Shown piece by piece: positions 20,701-26,669 of a stretch of 32,955 bases of DNA; positions within the stretch are counted from its first letter, which is position 1, and every line of letters begins with the position of its first letter. Below the pieces are notes generated by a model, which did no database searches, was not told the DNA's origin, and saw only the letters and a program-made list of their open reading frames with translations. A program made the position numbers and the translations under genes. This DNA comes from Pirellulaceae bacterium (lineage in GTDB: Bacteria > Planctomycetota > Planctomycetia > Pirellulales > Pirellulaceae): positions 1 to 32,955 of the forward strand of contig JAGFJK010000312.1 of the NCBI GenBank assembly GCA_024102795.1, given 5' to 3'.

Positions 20701-22022
20701 TCCACCTCCACGCCGTCATTCGGGCCGCCGACGATCGTCGTACCGTACCAGGGCAAGTGTCCCGCCACGCTGGTGAAGCGGAAGCGGGCGAACGACTCGC
20801 CCTTGGCCACCTCCCAGGGCACATTGAAGTACACGTGATTCAACCCGGCGGTCAGTGGCAGCGAGGCGGCAATCTGCTCGGTCGGATCGGCGAAGTCGCC
20901 GTCGCCGTTGAAGTCGATCCAGGCGTGCAGATAGCCGTCGGTCGAGGCCACGACTTCGGCCACGTCGTGACTGCCGGCGACAAGCTGCTTCTTGCCGTAA
21001 TAGTGGTTGGAGTTGCCGTTGTTCGAGTAGCTGTGATGCCCGAAGTCGAAGTTCAGCACTCCGTCTTCGTCGTCCCGGTGCAAGACGTCGTACTCGTCGT
21101 CCTCGTCGTCGCCCAGCGCCCAGGGGTCGGGCTGGCCGTCCATGTCGGGATCCACGTACGAGCCCAGGTGCACACCGGGCTGATCGTGAATGCCCGTGAC
21201 GATGCGGTGCGCGGGGCCGTCGCTGGCCGCCAGCGTCTGGTAGCTGTCCGGCGCGTCGCCGAAATCGTAGGGCGTCTTGATCTGCAGCCGATAGTCCTCG
21301 ACTTCCCCGTCCGGCAGGACCCAGTTGTCCAGCACGCCGTCTGGTCCCAAGTCTCCGCTGTAGGTCGTGAATCGGAAGCGGGCGTAGGTCTGGCCGACCA
21401 CGGCATTGAGCGGCACGTTGAGCGTCAGCACGTTGGGGCCCGCGCTGAGCGATTGGGCATTGGCGATTTTCTCATTCGCGTCGTGGAAGTCCCCGTCGCC
21501 GTTGTAGTCGATCCAGGCGCTCAGATAGCCGGGCACGTTGGCGTGCACCTCGATCCGCGAGATCGCGCCGGGATAGAACATGTTCGTTTGCAGCTTGCCC
21601 TGGTCGTCGCGATAGGCATTCAGGTTCACACCGTCTTCGTCGCTGGTGGCCAGCACCATGCCGAACGCGTTCTGGCCGAAATGCTGATCGTCGCCCAGCG
21701 CGTCGGCCGTGGGCTGCCCGTCCAGTTCGGCGTCGACGTTTCCGCCCAGGAACACATTGGGCACCATCAGGTGGATGGGACCGGTCGCGTGCGGGTCTTC
21801 GGTCAACGTCGTGCGGTAGTTCAGCCCCGGTCCTTCCGGCAAGTCGCCAAAATCCAGCAACGCGCCCGGCGGCAGGAAATCGATCGCCAACAGGCGCCGC
21901 TCTTCCAGTGTCTCGATGCGCAAGGCCGAGCGGCGGGCCCGTAAGCGCAGCGCGCGACTCCTGGCGGCTGACGGCGAGGCGAGCGAGCGTCGAGGGCGAG
22001 AGGGACCCTTTCGCGTGGACAT
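11730..22022 (-). CDS. Giant LEPR-XLL protein with twelve GEVED repeats and a metzincin-like C-terminus
   Basis: 3430 residues from the ATG at 22022, which has GGGAG 8 bases upstream; an ATG at 22037 would add five residues. The basic leader ends in IETLEERRLLAID. Twelve GEVED units follow (to about residue 2750), each with DFGDAPDSY, DGQPxxxALGDD, DDEDGV, GYLNAWIDFNxDGDF and DGEVEDY. Two units contain inserted domains: unit 4 a propeller-like insert (about 672-927) and unit 5 a jelly-roll-like insert (about 1095-1335). After the array come a cohesin-like module (about 2755-2900; VGQQFVVRINALDNR, LNVDLDWD), and a region ending in a degenerate dockerin-like pair (CDISYDGACGVTDRN, LDMDGDGRIDLPDAG, about 3060-3110). 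A Big_9-like domain follows (about 3125-3220), then a C-terminal module with HELGHLLGLPD (about 3351-3361) and GVM shortly after, as in zinc metzincins. The protein is extremely acidic, suggesting heavy calcium binding. Catalysis is unproven. Confidence 0.93.
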   Translation of the reverse strand: MSTRKGPSRPRRSLASPSAARSRALRLRARRSALRIETLEERRLLAIDFLPPGALLDFGDLPEGPGLNYRTTLTEDPHATGPIHLMVPNVFLGGNVDAELDGQPTADALGDDQHFGQNAFGMVLATSDEDGVNLNAYRDDQGKLQTNMFYPGAISRIEVHANVPGYLSAWIDYNGDGDFHDANEKIANAQSLSAGPNVLTLNVPLNAVVGQTYARFRFTTYSGDLGPDGVLDNWVLPDGEVEDYRLQIKTPYDFGDAPDSYQTLAASDGPAHRIVTGIHDQPGVHLGSYVDPDMDGQPDPWALGDDEDDEYDVLHRDDEDGVLNFDFGHHSYSNNGNSNHYYGKKQLVAGSHDVAEVVASTDGYLHAWIDFNGDGDFADPTEQIAASLPLTAGLNHVYFNVPWEVAKGESFARFRFTSVAGHLPWYGTTIVGGPNDGVEVDGEVEDYEVLLALATDFGDAPDSYGDASHNIASHFHLGHSVDGEFFTQNFDGHAFGDDTYDGHDDEDGVAMSRTLMPGSTHWVTVTASAVGYLNAWVDFDADGAFDPGDQIFTDRLLNPGDNHLSFTVPAGIDPAKTYARFRFSAETGLGPTGHHFTMDYQGMGNGEVEDYELAIGKQDFGDAPDSYRTLEASLGAAHVQVLGPAPFIGSPADMEHDGQPSSDALGDDQYVAPGALYAGIGLGIASYPGAFALVDQNDGSSSILSDPVTPGGLSGLAFTSDDRLFGSVVFGSGPNSQLIELDPDTGLPVNLHLHADNAIDIVDEAGEPVKIGDLAVQPLTEVLYGIGSGPSNGLLYTIDPATGVATLVGDTGVSRTGGIAFDWYGNLYMTGDVGTSSVESYLFEIDPTSAAVLGSTEIVDSGGAQVGVHLDGLGLRPADGLLFASYGGNYGETIATIDPASGELTELGDTGIGSAGDLAFRPPKPGVDDEDGVFFDPYAQFGLGPEIPLVWGKNTLWIDARSAPPLPDPILLPPANMGGLPTSADIIGYLNAWIDFDQDGSFQPSEQIAIDLPMLAGEVNPLPFTVPVGFAEGTTFARFRISTERGLWAYGLARDGEVEDYQVTLQHQAKDYGDAPDSYATLAASNGASHVLPQTEVTVTHNGVLNLGFEQGLLGWTTGGTANSVEVLEASNFFPGIPPTEGQHFALLSTGPGLVAPIDLPSLDPLNADVDHDTSLLWTSFNLTPSQVPAIISFDWNLLTSELSAGSHYHGGRPSLDDFFGVSLNGTSIANGSIYRVSGSGFADTGPYDGVSYEVTSGGPTDGSLFEDGQTGWQTFQFVITQAGNYTLKFSVADQGTYNQPPVMHYDYLDQPGDFDTGLLIDNVMICVQPQIADRLRLGDYVDPESDGQPTISALGDDLDLQGDDEDGVYWTGDILPGLGVPIQVSVAGVAPGSFAFLDAWIDYNQDGDFDDPGEQFLFSTAVTNGVRFPQTVPVPTSVNLGGSQVPTPTGLTYARIRISSQGALTPRGQAADGEVEDYLVFIGNTMEWLEYGDAPDDAWIPPLQPGPGDPPDYVTLLGGAPVMDPVLGGARHRFDPNHVIYLGERIDMERDGQPALLADGDDGLRPDLTTPGGDPYDTHDDEDGVLFPASALQPGYEATLQITAASYGYLDGWIDYDLDGVFEPSEKIANAYYLSPGVNTLVIDVPTLGSPGDPIHFMTYARFRFSSYDQGLPPTGWYSDGEVEDYKVNISNLDFGDAYNDPADLYDYPTLLSHDGARHIVHPEGPILGWTVDTELDGQPTVPGEAIGDDQQGIDDEDGVWLLDPLIAGDAVRLVVNVVNAGGYFSGWMDYNLDLEWDDDGEQLVFDGVPGPVFLDIGTHTLTFPVPAAVPAGPTSFRFRITSDDSQPLTTRGLAPDGEVEDYVYDVVRADFGDAPDSFGTSLANNGPRHVISPVFLGTRIDAEPDALPDNDARSDDNLNLDDEDGVTFAGFAQNVVPVLATGSFVQVNVVSSVSGVYLNAWLDFDGSGVFDDNPAEHIFRDVVLQAGSNNLLFFVEPSAVDAISYARFRVSSEAGLWATGVAPDGEVEDYKVSIVRGLDFGDAPEPDYSTLLQNPADPGSSDPGPYHEITGLYLGAKIDAEPDGQPQPQALGDDLLDGNDDEDGVWFLTELVPGQMATIKVVSSLPGYLNGWIDFRRDGDWDDNGEHIAIDFLTTGGGAADMITFSVPSYATAGQLTYARFRLSTYTYLGDNLGPDGIVPDGDIVPDGEVEDYRVVLGQAQDWGDAPDGIHDNPPPRYPTLEVHSGARHQILSGVFLGQSVDPEADGQPTALALGDDQAQLDDEDGVVWLTPLVPGRAASIQVTASVEGFLNGWIDFNADGDWNDPNEWIVARTIQGGPMILGGGGPNVIEFWVPETAVVGQTFSRFRFVPAPEDGILIPEDYVLEPHSELGSDGDCDASGDICMPGEVEDHAVAIAPPLDFGDANNSYRTVLADEGPRHVVVSHYHLGAAIDVDDDGQPDPLALGDDLDADGDDEDGVTFPAHDLVPGMTETVTVVASAAGRLDAWLDADGDGVFEHPGEQVLASVAVNPGANLISFVAPLAPGNIVTSMRFRFSLNGGLTPTGPAPDGEVEDYLVALGPGPSVLFDYGDAPSPYPTTLAQDGPRHIVVQGIHLGAQVDIDPDGQPAPGVDGDDGARPDLGYDTNDDEDGVAFTSIVLLGELATLDVEASVSGRLDAWIDFNRDGDFLDAGEQVFSSEPLVAGVNSLAYAVPADAADGPTVSRFRFSTAGGLSPSGPALDGEVEDHPLTIPGAVLRLDLYEADGVTPINDATVAVGQQFVVRINALDNRANSVGIIGLNVDLDWDASLLEYVGGGFNTGDPDDLPITPSFPSARTGTLDQAGGAINLNAFSTPAAGPPNAAIGAGTFESFAMLRFLAEQETSVATLLDLTLNSIVMADNAAVDAAVLDADLNILATPDQPLIDVSTDQIRFTTVFTENLDIRNGTESPLVRPNYPDGTKFFEVTNTGSGMLQISGILFSALLGGDVSVSPLPTPGSPILLAPLATQRFDLRYAPTDPITPRGGSPASDPTSFDLADGLMILSNAVNDPSLDLRLLGASTFNCDISYDGACGVTDRNLLENPRFFNNAPNYDPTLDMDGDGRIDLPDAGVINVEFGGARPLANDDQATTLENVALNLNVRANDVGVGATLVLQVVPQVGGGSAVGGSATVNNNGTPGNLADDTINFVPAAGFTGSASIMYAFFDGVQLASNVAVVHVDVQAASPLLAAGSVGSTELMSPADVCEPLETDHLAPLLAEAIRLWSDARPDHDVPALLSGVEVRVQDLGGSLLGLAGDGLVLLDDDAAGGQWFVDPTPADSSEFVLLAENELRTALHGPAAERFDLLTVLVHELGHLLGLPDIDQPGHQGVMAHELPTGVRRLPVADAAAPVTQQPGTDSDAMVYQSAADRLYAELDAAGGDNVGQDWPWM
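13770..21865 (-). repeat. Twelve in-frame GEVED coding repeats
   Basis: The DFGDAP-type starts of the units lie near 21850, 21265, 20650, 20162, 18808, 17545, 16935, 16405, 15897, 15350, 14750 and 14255 on the minus strand. Each unit ends in DGEVEDY or a close variant. Units are usually 165-205 residues; those starting near 20162 and 18808 are much longer because of inserted domains. Confidence 0.9.
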
Positions 22023-22030
22023 ACAGTAAG

Positions 22031-22035
22031 CTCCC
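22031..22035 (-). promoter_or_regulatory. Ribosome binding site deciding the start at 22022
   Basis: GGGAG on the minus strand, 8 bases before ATG at 22022. It overlaps the second codon of the alternative start at 22037. Confidence 0.55.
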
Positions 22036-22403
22036 ATGGAGGCAGGCGCTAGAGCCTCGGGCTGTGGCTGGCAATCTCAAAGCGTACCCGGACCGCGGAC
22101 GGAAAAAACTCTTGCGGTGGCAGTTCAGAATAATCCAACGTGGCTTGAACGCAAGCGACTTGCGCCGGCGCGCACTGGCCCTGTTGTCTGGTCAAATCTC
22201 CGTCAGCAAGTGGCGGTGTTCGAGAATCTGAACACACGGTTCAGGGAGTTTGGCGAGGCGTTCGGCGGATTGAGCCGCCGGTTGCGGCCAGTGGACGATG
22301 TAACACGATCCGCGGACTCCGCTTGGATCATCAAGCGTTAGAGTTTCGCCCGTCTCGCCAGTCCACCCAAAGCCCGGCGGCGATCCCGCGGGAGCCGCGG
22401 CGC

Positions 22404-22412
22404 TGCTATGAT
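22404..22412 (+). promoter_or_regulatory. Possible extended -10 of the amidohydrolase operon
   Basis: TGCTATGAT has the TGn extension and five of six matches to TATAAT. It lies about 90 bases before the ATG at 22502. No -35 match is found at the usual distance, so this is a weak call. Confidence 0.3.
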
Positions 22413-22439
22413 GGGAGCCTGCCGCCGGGTCGCCTACCC

Positions 22440-22480
22440 ATTGCTTCACTCCCTGGCGGCCCCAAGAGAGGTGAAGCAAT
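22440..22480 (+). promoter_or_regulatory. Perfect 10-bp inverted repeat upstream of the operon
   Basis: ATTGCTTCAC at 22440-22449 and GTGAAGCAAT at 22471-22480 are exact reverse complements with 21 bases between them. The right arm ends 9 bases before the GAGGAG ribosome site (22490-22495). It could be a repressor operator or a stem in the leader RNA. Confidence 0.6.
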
Positions 22481-22501
22481 CATTTGCCTGAGGAGCCCGC
22501 C

Positions 22502-23455
22502 ATGAACCGGATTTCCCGTCGCCAGTTTCATCTCGCTTCGCTGTCCGCGGCCGCCGCGCTGGCGACCACCCGCCTCACGGCCGACGACGCGCCCGCCGAA
22601 CCGATCATCGACATCCACCAGCACACGAACTACTGGCAACGCGACACCGAGCAGACGATCGCGCATCAGCGGGCCATGGGCGTCACGCAGACGATCCTCC
22701 TGCCGGCCGGAACGGACGTCGAACGCGCTTCGACGGGTGGCGGCAAGTGGAACGGGTTGGGTGGCGTCGGAGCGGGCGGCAACGAGTCGGTGCTGGTCAT
22801 GGCTCGGCAACACCCCAAGGTGTACTACCATGGCGCGAACGAGGTCACGGACCTGCCCACGGCTCGCAGCGAGATTGCCAAGTACCTGGAACAAGGCGCG
22901 ATCATCATCGGCGAGCAGAAGTTCGCCGTCGAATGCGACTCGGCCGAAAGCCAATTGCTGTACGCGCTGGCCGCCGAGTACAAGGTGCCGATCCTGCTGC
23001 ACTTCCAGCACGGCACGTACAATCGGGGCTTCGAACGCCTGCACAAGATGCTGGAGAAGTTTCCCCAGACCAACTTCATCGGCCACGCTCAGACCTGGTG
23101 GGCCAACATCGACAAGAACCACACCGACCAGACCGTGCTCTACCCCAAGGGCAAGGTCACGCCGGGCGGACTGACCGACCGCTACCTGGCCGACTATCCC
23201 AACATGTTCGCCGACATGTCGGCCGGTTCCGGCTTGAACGCCCTGCTTCGCGACGAGGAGCACACGCGCGGGTTCCTGGACCGGCACCAGGACAAGATCC
23301 TCTACGGCAGCGACTGCGCCGACGCGGAAGGTTCTGGGCCCAAGTGCCAGGGCGCTCAAACCATCGCCGCGATCCGCAAGCTGTCGCCCAGCAAGGCGGT
23401 TGAACGCAAGATCCTGTACGAGAACTCCAAGCGGCTCTTCGCCGGCAAACTGTGA
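22502..23455 (+). CDS. Tat-exported metal-dependent amidohydrolase (Amidohydro_2 family)
   Basis: 317 residues. The ATG at 22502 has GAGGAG 6 bases upstream; a TTG at 22484 is in frame but lacks a site. The N-terminus is a Tat signal, SRRQFHLASLSAAAALA, so the folded enzyme is probably exported to the periplasm. The TIM-barrel metal site starts with IDIHQH (H39 and H41). Further candidate ligands are the His of LHFQHG and of NFIGHAQTW, and the catalytic Asp is D271 in LYGSDC. ENSKRLF near the C-terminus is the usual last helix of the family. Length is typical. The reaction is hydrolysis or decarboxylation of an unknown small substrate; the family does not fix it. It is the first gene of an operon and overlaps or abuts the next one. 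Confidence 0.92.
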   Translation: MNRISRRQFHLASLSAAAALATTRLTADDAPAEPIIDIHQHTNYWQRDTEQTIAHQRAMGVTQTILLPAGTDVERASTGGGKWNGLGGVGAGGNESVLVMARQHPKVYYHGANEVTDLPTARSEIAKYLEQGAIIIGEQKFAVECDSAESQLLYALAAEYKVPILLHFQHGTYNRGFERLHKMLEKFPQTNFIGHAQTWWANIDKNHTDQTVLYPKGKVTPGGLTDRYLADYPNMFADMSAGSGLNALLRDEEHTRGFLDRHQDKILYGSDCADAEGSGPKCQGAQTIAAIRKLSPSKAVERKILYENSKRLFAGKL

Positions 23456-23463
23456 GGCCGAAC

Positions 23464-26094
23464 GTGCGATCCAACGTTGCTGCCATGATCTCTGTGTTGT
23501 CGGTGCTGATTCCGGCCGCGGCCGACACTTGGGCCGACCAGCCGCCGCCGCCCTGGTACGAGGATCGGGCCAACCTGCTGCAGTACCAGGACGAACAGGG
23601 CCAAATGCAGCCCGTGAGAACGCCGCGGGACTGGGCGCGGCGCGTGGCGCACGTGCGGGCCAGCATGGAGCTGGTCATGGGACCGCTGCCGGAGAAGACG
23701 TCGCTGCCGCTGGAGTTGAAGATCGACGCTCAGACGCGGCTCCGCCATTACACGCGGCAACACGTGACGTTTCTGGCGGAAGCGGACGATCGGATCCCGG
23801 CCTGGCTGCTGGTGCCTCACGGGGCCGGACCGGCGGACCGCCGCCCGGCCGTGATCTGTCTGCCCGGCAGCGCGGCTCCGGGCAAGGACCGTCCCGCGGG
23901 GCTAACCAGCGAGGCGGGCATGGCGTACGCGCACGAGCTGGCGGAGCTGGGGTTTGTTTGCCTGGTGTTGGATTACCCGCTGCTGCACACGGCCGAATAC
24001 ACGACGGACCCGTACTCGCTGGGCTATGCCAGCGCGACGATGAAGGGCATCGTGAACCACCGACGCGGCGTGGACCTGCTGCAGTCGCTGCCCGCGGTCG
24101 ATGGCCAGTCGATCGGTGTCGTCGGCCACTCGCTGGGCGGGCACAACGCTTTGTTCCTGGCCGTGTTCGACCCGCGCGTCAAGGCGATCGTGTCGAGCTG
24201 CGGGTTCAACGTCTTCGCCAAGCACAACGGCGGCAACGTCAGCGCTTGGAGCAGCCACCACTACATGCCGCGAATCAAATCGGTTTACGGTGACGTTCCG
24301 GCCCGGATCCCGTTCGATTTCACCGAGGTCCTGGCGGCGCTTGCGCCGCGGCCCGTGTTCGTCAACGCGCCGCTGCACGACCTTCCGGATTTCGAAGTCT
24401 CGGGAGTACGGGACTGCCTGGTTGCGGCCCGACCCGTGTACCGCGAGCTGTTCGCGGCCGAGCAACATCTGGAAGCACGGCATCCCGACGCGGGGCACAG
24501 CTTTCCAGTGGCCGAACGCCTGGCGGCCTACGATTTTCTGGAGCGGCACCTGAGGCGGCGCGTCGATGCGCCTGTCGAGTTGGAACGCGAACTGGACGGG
24601 CACTGGCCGCGTGTCGACCAGTCAATCGATATACCCGCCGACCGGGCTCCGCGCCTGGCCACCGGCTCGTTCAGCGTCGCTGTCTGGCTGAAATCGGAGG
24701 CGATCGCCGATCGACTGCCCGGCGACTTGCTGTGCCAGTACGATCCCGCCCGCCGCCGCGGCATGCACTTGACACTCAAGAGCAACCCCGGACTGACCAC
24801 CACGCAGGCCAACTGGCGGCACCTGCAATTCGGCATCGACGCCAACCAGTCGTCCGATTGGATCGATTGCGGTCGGCCGGGCGAGGCGGTGCTGGCGTTC
24901 GCGCTGGCCGTTCACGAGGGGTCGCTGTACGCCGGCACTTGCGAGCCCGGGCCGAAGCAATCCGGCAAAGTCTACCGCTACGCCGGTCCCGGACAGTGGA
25001 TCGATTGCGGAGCGCCCGACAAGTCGAACAGCGTGACCGCGCTGGCGGTCCACGACAATCACTTGTATGCCGCCACGGGCAAGTACCGTCTGGCGGGCTC
25101 GGCGCTGGCCGAATCGGACAATCCCGAACTGGGCGGCCGAGTGTTCCGTTACGCCGGGCAGAACCGCTGGGTCGATTGCGGACAATTGCCAGGCACCGAG
25201 GCTGTGGGCGGGCTGGTCGTGTTCCGTGGCCGGCTGTACGCTTCGTCCCTGTACAAACCCGCGGGCTTCTTCCGTTACGAGGGCGATAGCACCTGGGCGT
25301 CGCTGCCCACGCCCACCGGCCTTGACGCTCAAACGGGCCAGACCGTGGCCAAGCGCGTCGAGGCGCTGACGGTGCACGACGGCTTCCTGTACGCGAGCAG
25401 CTACGACGGCGGACACGTGTATCGTTTCGACGGCGAGGCTTGGACCGATTGCGGCCAACTGGGCGACAATACGCAGACGTACTCCTTCGCCCCGTACCAG
25501 GGGCAACTGCACGTGGGCACGTGGCGCAGCGGTCGAGTGTACCGCTTCGAGCAGCTCGACCAGTGGACCGACACGGGACGGCTGGGCGAGGAACTGGAAG
25601 TCATGGGCATGCTGGTACACAACGGCCGTTTGCTGGCCGGTTCGCTGCCGCTGGCCGAGGTGTATCAATACGAGAGCCGCGACGGCTGGCGGCGACTGAC
25701 GCGGCTGGACCACACGCCCGACGTCACCTACCGCCGAGCGTGGACGATGGCCGAACATGCGGGGCAGGTGTTTTGTTCCACACTGCCGTCAGGCCACGTG
25801 CACGCATTCTCCGCCGGGCAGCAGGTGGCCTGGGGGCACAGCCTGTCGGCCGACTGGCATCACGTGGCGGTGGTCAAGTCCGCCGATCGCTTGACGCTGT
25901 ACCTGGACGGCCGGCGAGTGGCCCAGTCGCCGCCGTTTGACGCCAGCCGTTACGACCTGACGACCGACGTGCCGCTGCGCCTGGGCGGAGGAACCAATGG
26001 CCCGTTTCAGGGCCGCCTGGCCGATTTGCGAATCTACGGTCGGGAGTTGAATCGAATGGAAATCGAGGCGCTGGCGGCCGGCCAGCCGCAGTAA
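23464..26094 (+). CDS. Secreted alpha/beta hydrolase with LamG domain split by a seven-bladed propeller
   Basis: 876 residues. The GTG at 23464 has GAGG 6 bases upstream; the alternative GTG at 23452 overlaps the previous stop and adds four residues. A Sec signal peptide (MISVLSVLIPAAADTWA) is followed by an alpha/beta hydrolase of the acetyl-xylan-esterase/dienelactone-hydrolase type at about 95-370. Its nucleophile is Ser223 in GHSLGG and the probable catalytic His is H345 in DAGHSFP. A LamG-like jelly roll begins at about 400 (GSFSVAVWLKSE). After about 60 residues it gives way to seven repeats starting W(I/V/T)DCG or similar and ending VYRY/F (about 465-785), a seven-bladed propeller. The jelly roll then resumes (ADWHHVAVVKS, LTLYLDGRRV, GRLADLRIYGREL). 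The likely role is an esterase acting on polysaccharide, with binding domains attached. The substrate is unknown. Confidence 0.9.
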   Translation: MRSNVAAMISVLSVLIPAAADTWADQPPPPWYEDRANLLQYQDEQGQMQPVRTPRDWARRVAHVRASMELVMGPLPEKTSLPLELKIDAQTRLRHYTRQHVTFLAEADDRIPAWLLVPHGAGPADRRPAVICLPGSAAPGKDRPAGLTSEAGMAYAHELAELGFVCLVLDYPLLHTAEYTTDPYSLGYASATMKGIVNHRRGVDLLQSLPAVDGQSIGVVGHSLGGHNALFLAVFDPRVKAIVSSCGFNVFAKHNGGNVSAWSSHHYMPRIKSVYGDVPARIPFDFTEVLAALAPRPVFVNAPLHDLPDFEVSGVRDCLVAARPVYRELFAAEQHLEARHPDAGHSFPVAERLAAYDFLERHLRRRVDAPVELERELDGHWPRVDQSIDIPADRAPRLATGSFSVAVWLKSEAIADRLPGDLLCQYDPARRRGMHLTLKSNPGLTTTQANWRHLQFGIDANQSSDWIDCGRPGEAVLAFALAVHEGSLYAGTCEPGPKQSGKVYRYAGPGQWIDCGAPDKSNSVTALAVHDNHLYAATGKYRLAGSALAESDNPELGGRVFRYAGQNRWVDCGQLPGTEAVGGLVVFRGRLYASSLYKPAGFFRYEGDSTWASLPTPTGLDAQTGQTVAKRVEALTVHDGFLYASSYDGGHVYRFDGEAWTDCGQLGDNTQTYSFAPYQGQLHVGTWRSGRVYRFEQLDQWTDTGRLGEELEVMGMLVHNGRLLAGSLPLAEVYQYESRDGWRRLTRLDHTPDVTYRRAWTMAEHAGQVFCSTLPSGHVHAFSAGQQVAWGHSLSADWHHVAVVKSADRLTLYLDGRRVAQSPPFDASRYDLTTDVPLRLGGGTNGPFQGRLADLRIYGRELNRMEIEALAAGQPQ

Positions 26095-26138
26095 CGCCGC
26101 AATGCGGCATCGCCGCCCGTGGCATCGAGAGGCATACC

Positions 26139-26570
26139 ATGACGATCCCGCGTACCCTGCGCACTGCCGTGACCTGCCTTGCGGTTGTGTTGGTTCTTCC
26201 ACAGCATGCTCGCGCCGCCGAAGACGACACGCCGATCGCCGTCGGCTCGCGCCGCGAGTTATTCGTGGACCAGCACTTGATCGAGCGGCTCGACGGCGCT
26301 CGCCGGCAACTGCATCACCCCGTGCCGCGCGAGGTTGCCATTACGCATGACGCTCCCTGGGAAGGCGCCGGAAGCGGATATCACTCGGTGATCCGCGACG
26401 GCGACTTGTACCGACTGTATTATCGCGGTTCCGCCCTGGGCGTGGACAACGGCCGCCTGAAGCTGGGACGCGAGGTGTATTGCTATGCCGAGAGCCGCGA
26501 CGGCGTGACGTTCAACAAACCGGAGTTGGGACTGCATGAGTTCGACTCTCTCCGCTTCGTCGCGCGGTGA
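26139..26570 (+). pseudogene. Truncated glycosidase-like protein (N-terminal fragment)
   Basis: 143 residues; the ATG has GAGAGG 6 bases upstream. A signal peptide (TCLAVVLVLPQHARA) is followed by SRRELFVDQHLIERLDGAR, LHHPVPREVAITHDAPWEG, YYRG and CYAESRDGVTFNKPELGL. These are the opening blocks of a planctomycete secreted beta-propeller glycosidase-like family, related to GH32/GH43-type folds, that normally has 400 residues or more. Similarity ends after GLHEF, and the frame stops shortly after in unrelated sequence containing a REP-like stem (26574-26595). None of the other frames downstream continues the family, so this is a deletion or replacement of the 3' end and not a frameshift. It is third in the operon. 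The remnant lacks most propeller blades, so activity is unlikely. Confidence 0.75.
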
Positions 26571-26573
26571 CGA

Positions 26574-26595
26574 TGGCTGGGACGAAGTCCAGCCA
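26574..26595. repeat. REP-like hairpin between convergent genes
   Basis: TGGCTG, a bulged G, GAC, loop GAA, GTC, CAGCCA: a 9-bp stem with a 3-base loop. The GAC-GAA-GTC core is the same as in the stem at 11530-11544, while the flanking pairs differ. It lies between convergent genes and could act as a bidirectional terminator, but no U-run is seen. Confidence 0.55.
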
Positions 26596-26669
26596 GCTCG
26601 AACGATGTTTCGATGCGTGTCCCGGCGCTGCCAACGAGCGGCCGTGTCGAGGTACCTAATCGCCGCCGG

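Larger units (their letters stand above)
22023..22501. other. Divergent intergenic region
   Basis: This region separates the minus-strand giant from the plus-strand operon, so promoters for both should lie here. No gene is seen. On the plus strand there is an extended -10-like TGCTATGAT (22404-22412) and a 10-bp inverted repeat (22440-22480). On the minus strand I see no convincing promoter. Confidence 0.55.

Noticed and set aside
26139-26669. Frameshift in the glycosidase-like gene, with the rest in another frame
   Set aside because: No frame downstream continues the family before the convergent gene ends at 26670.
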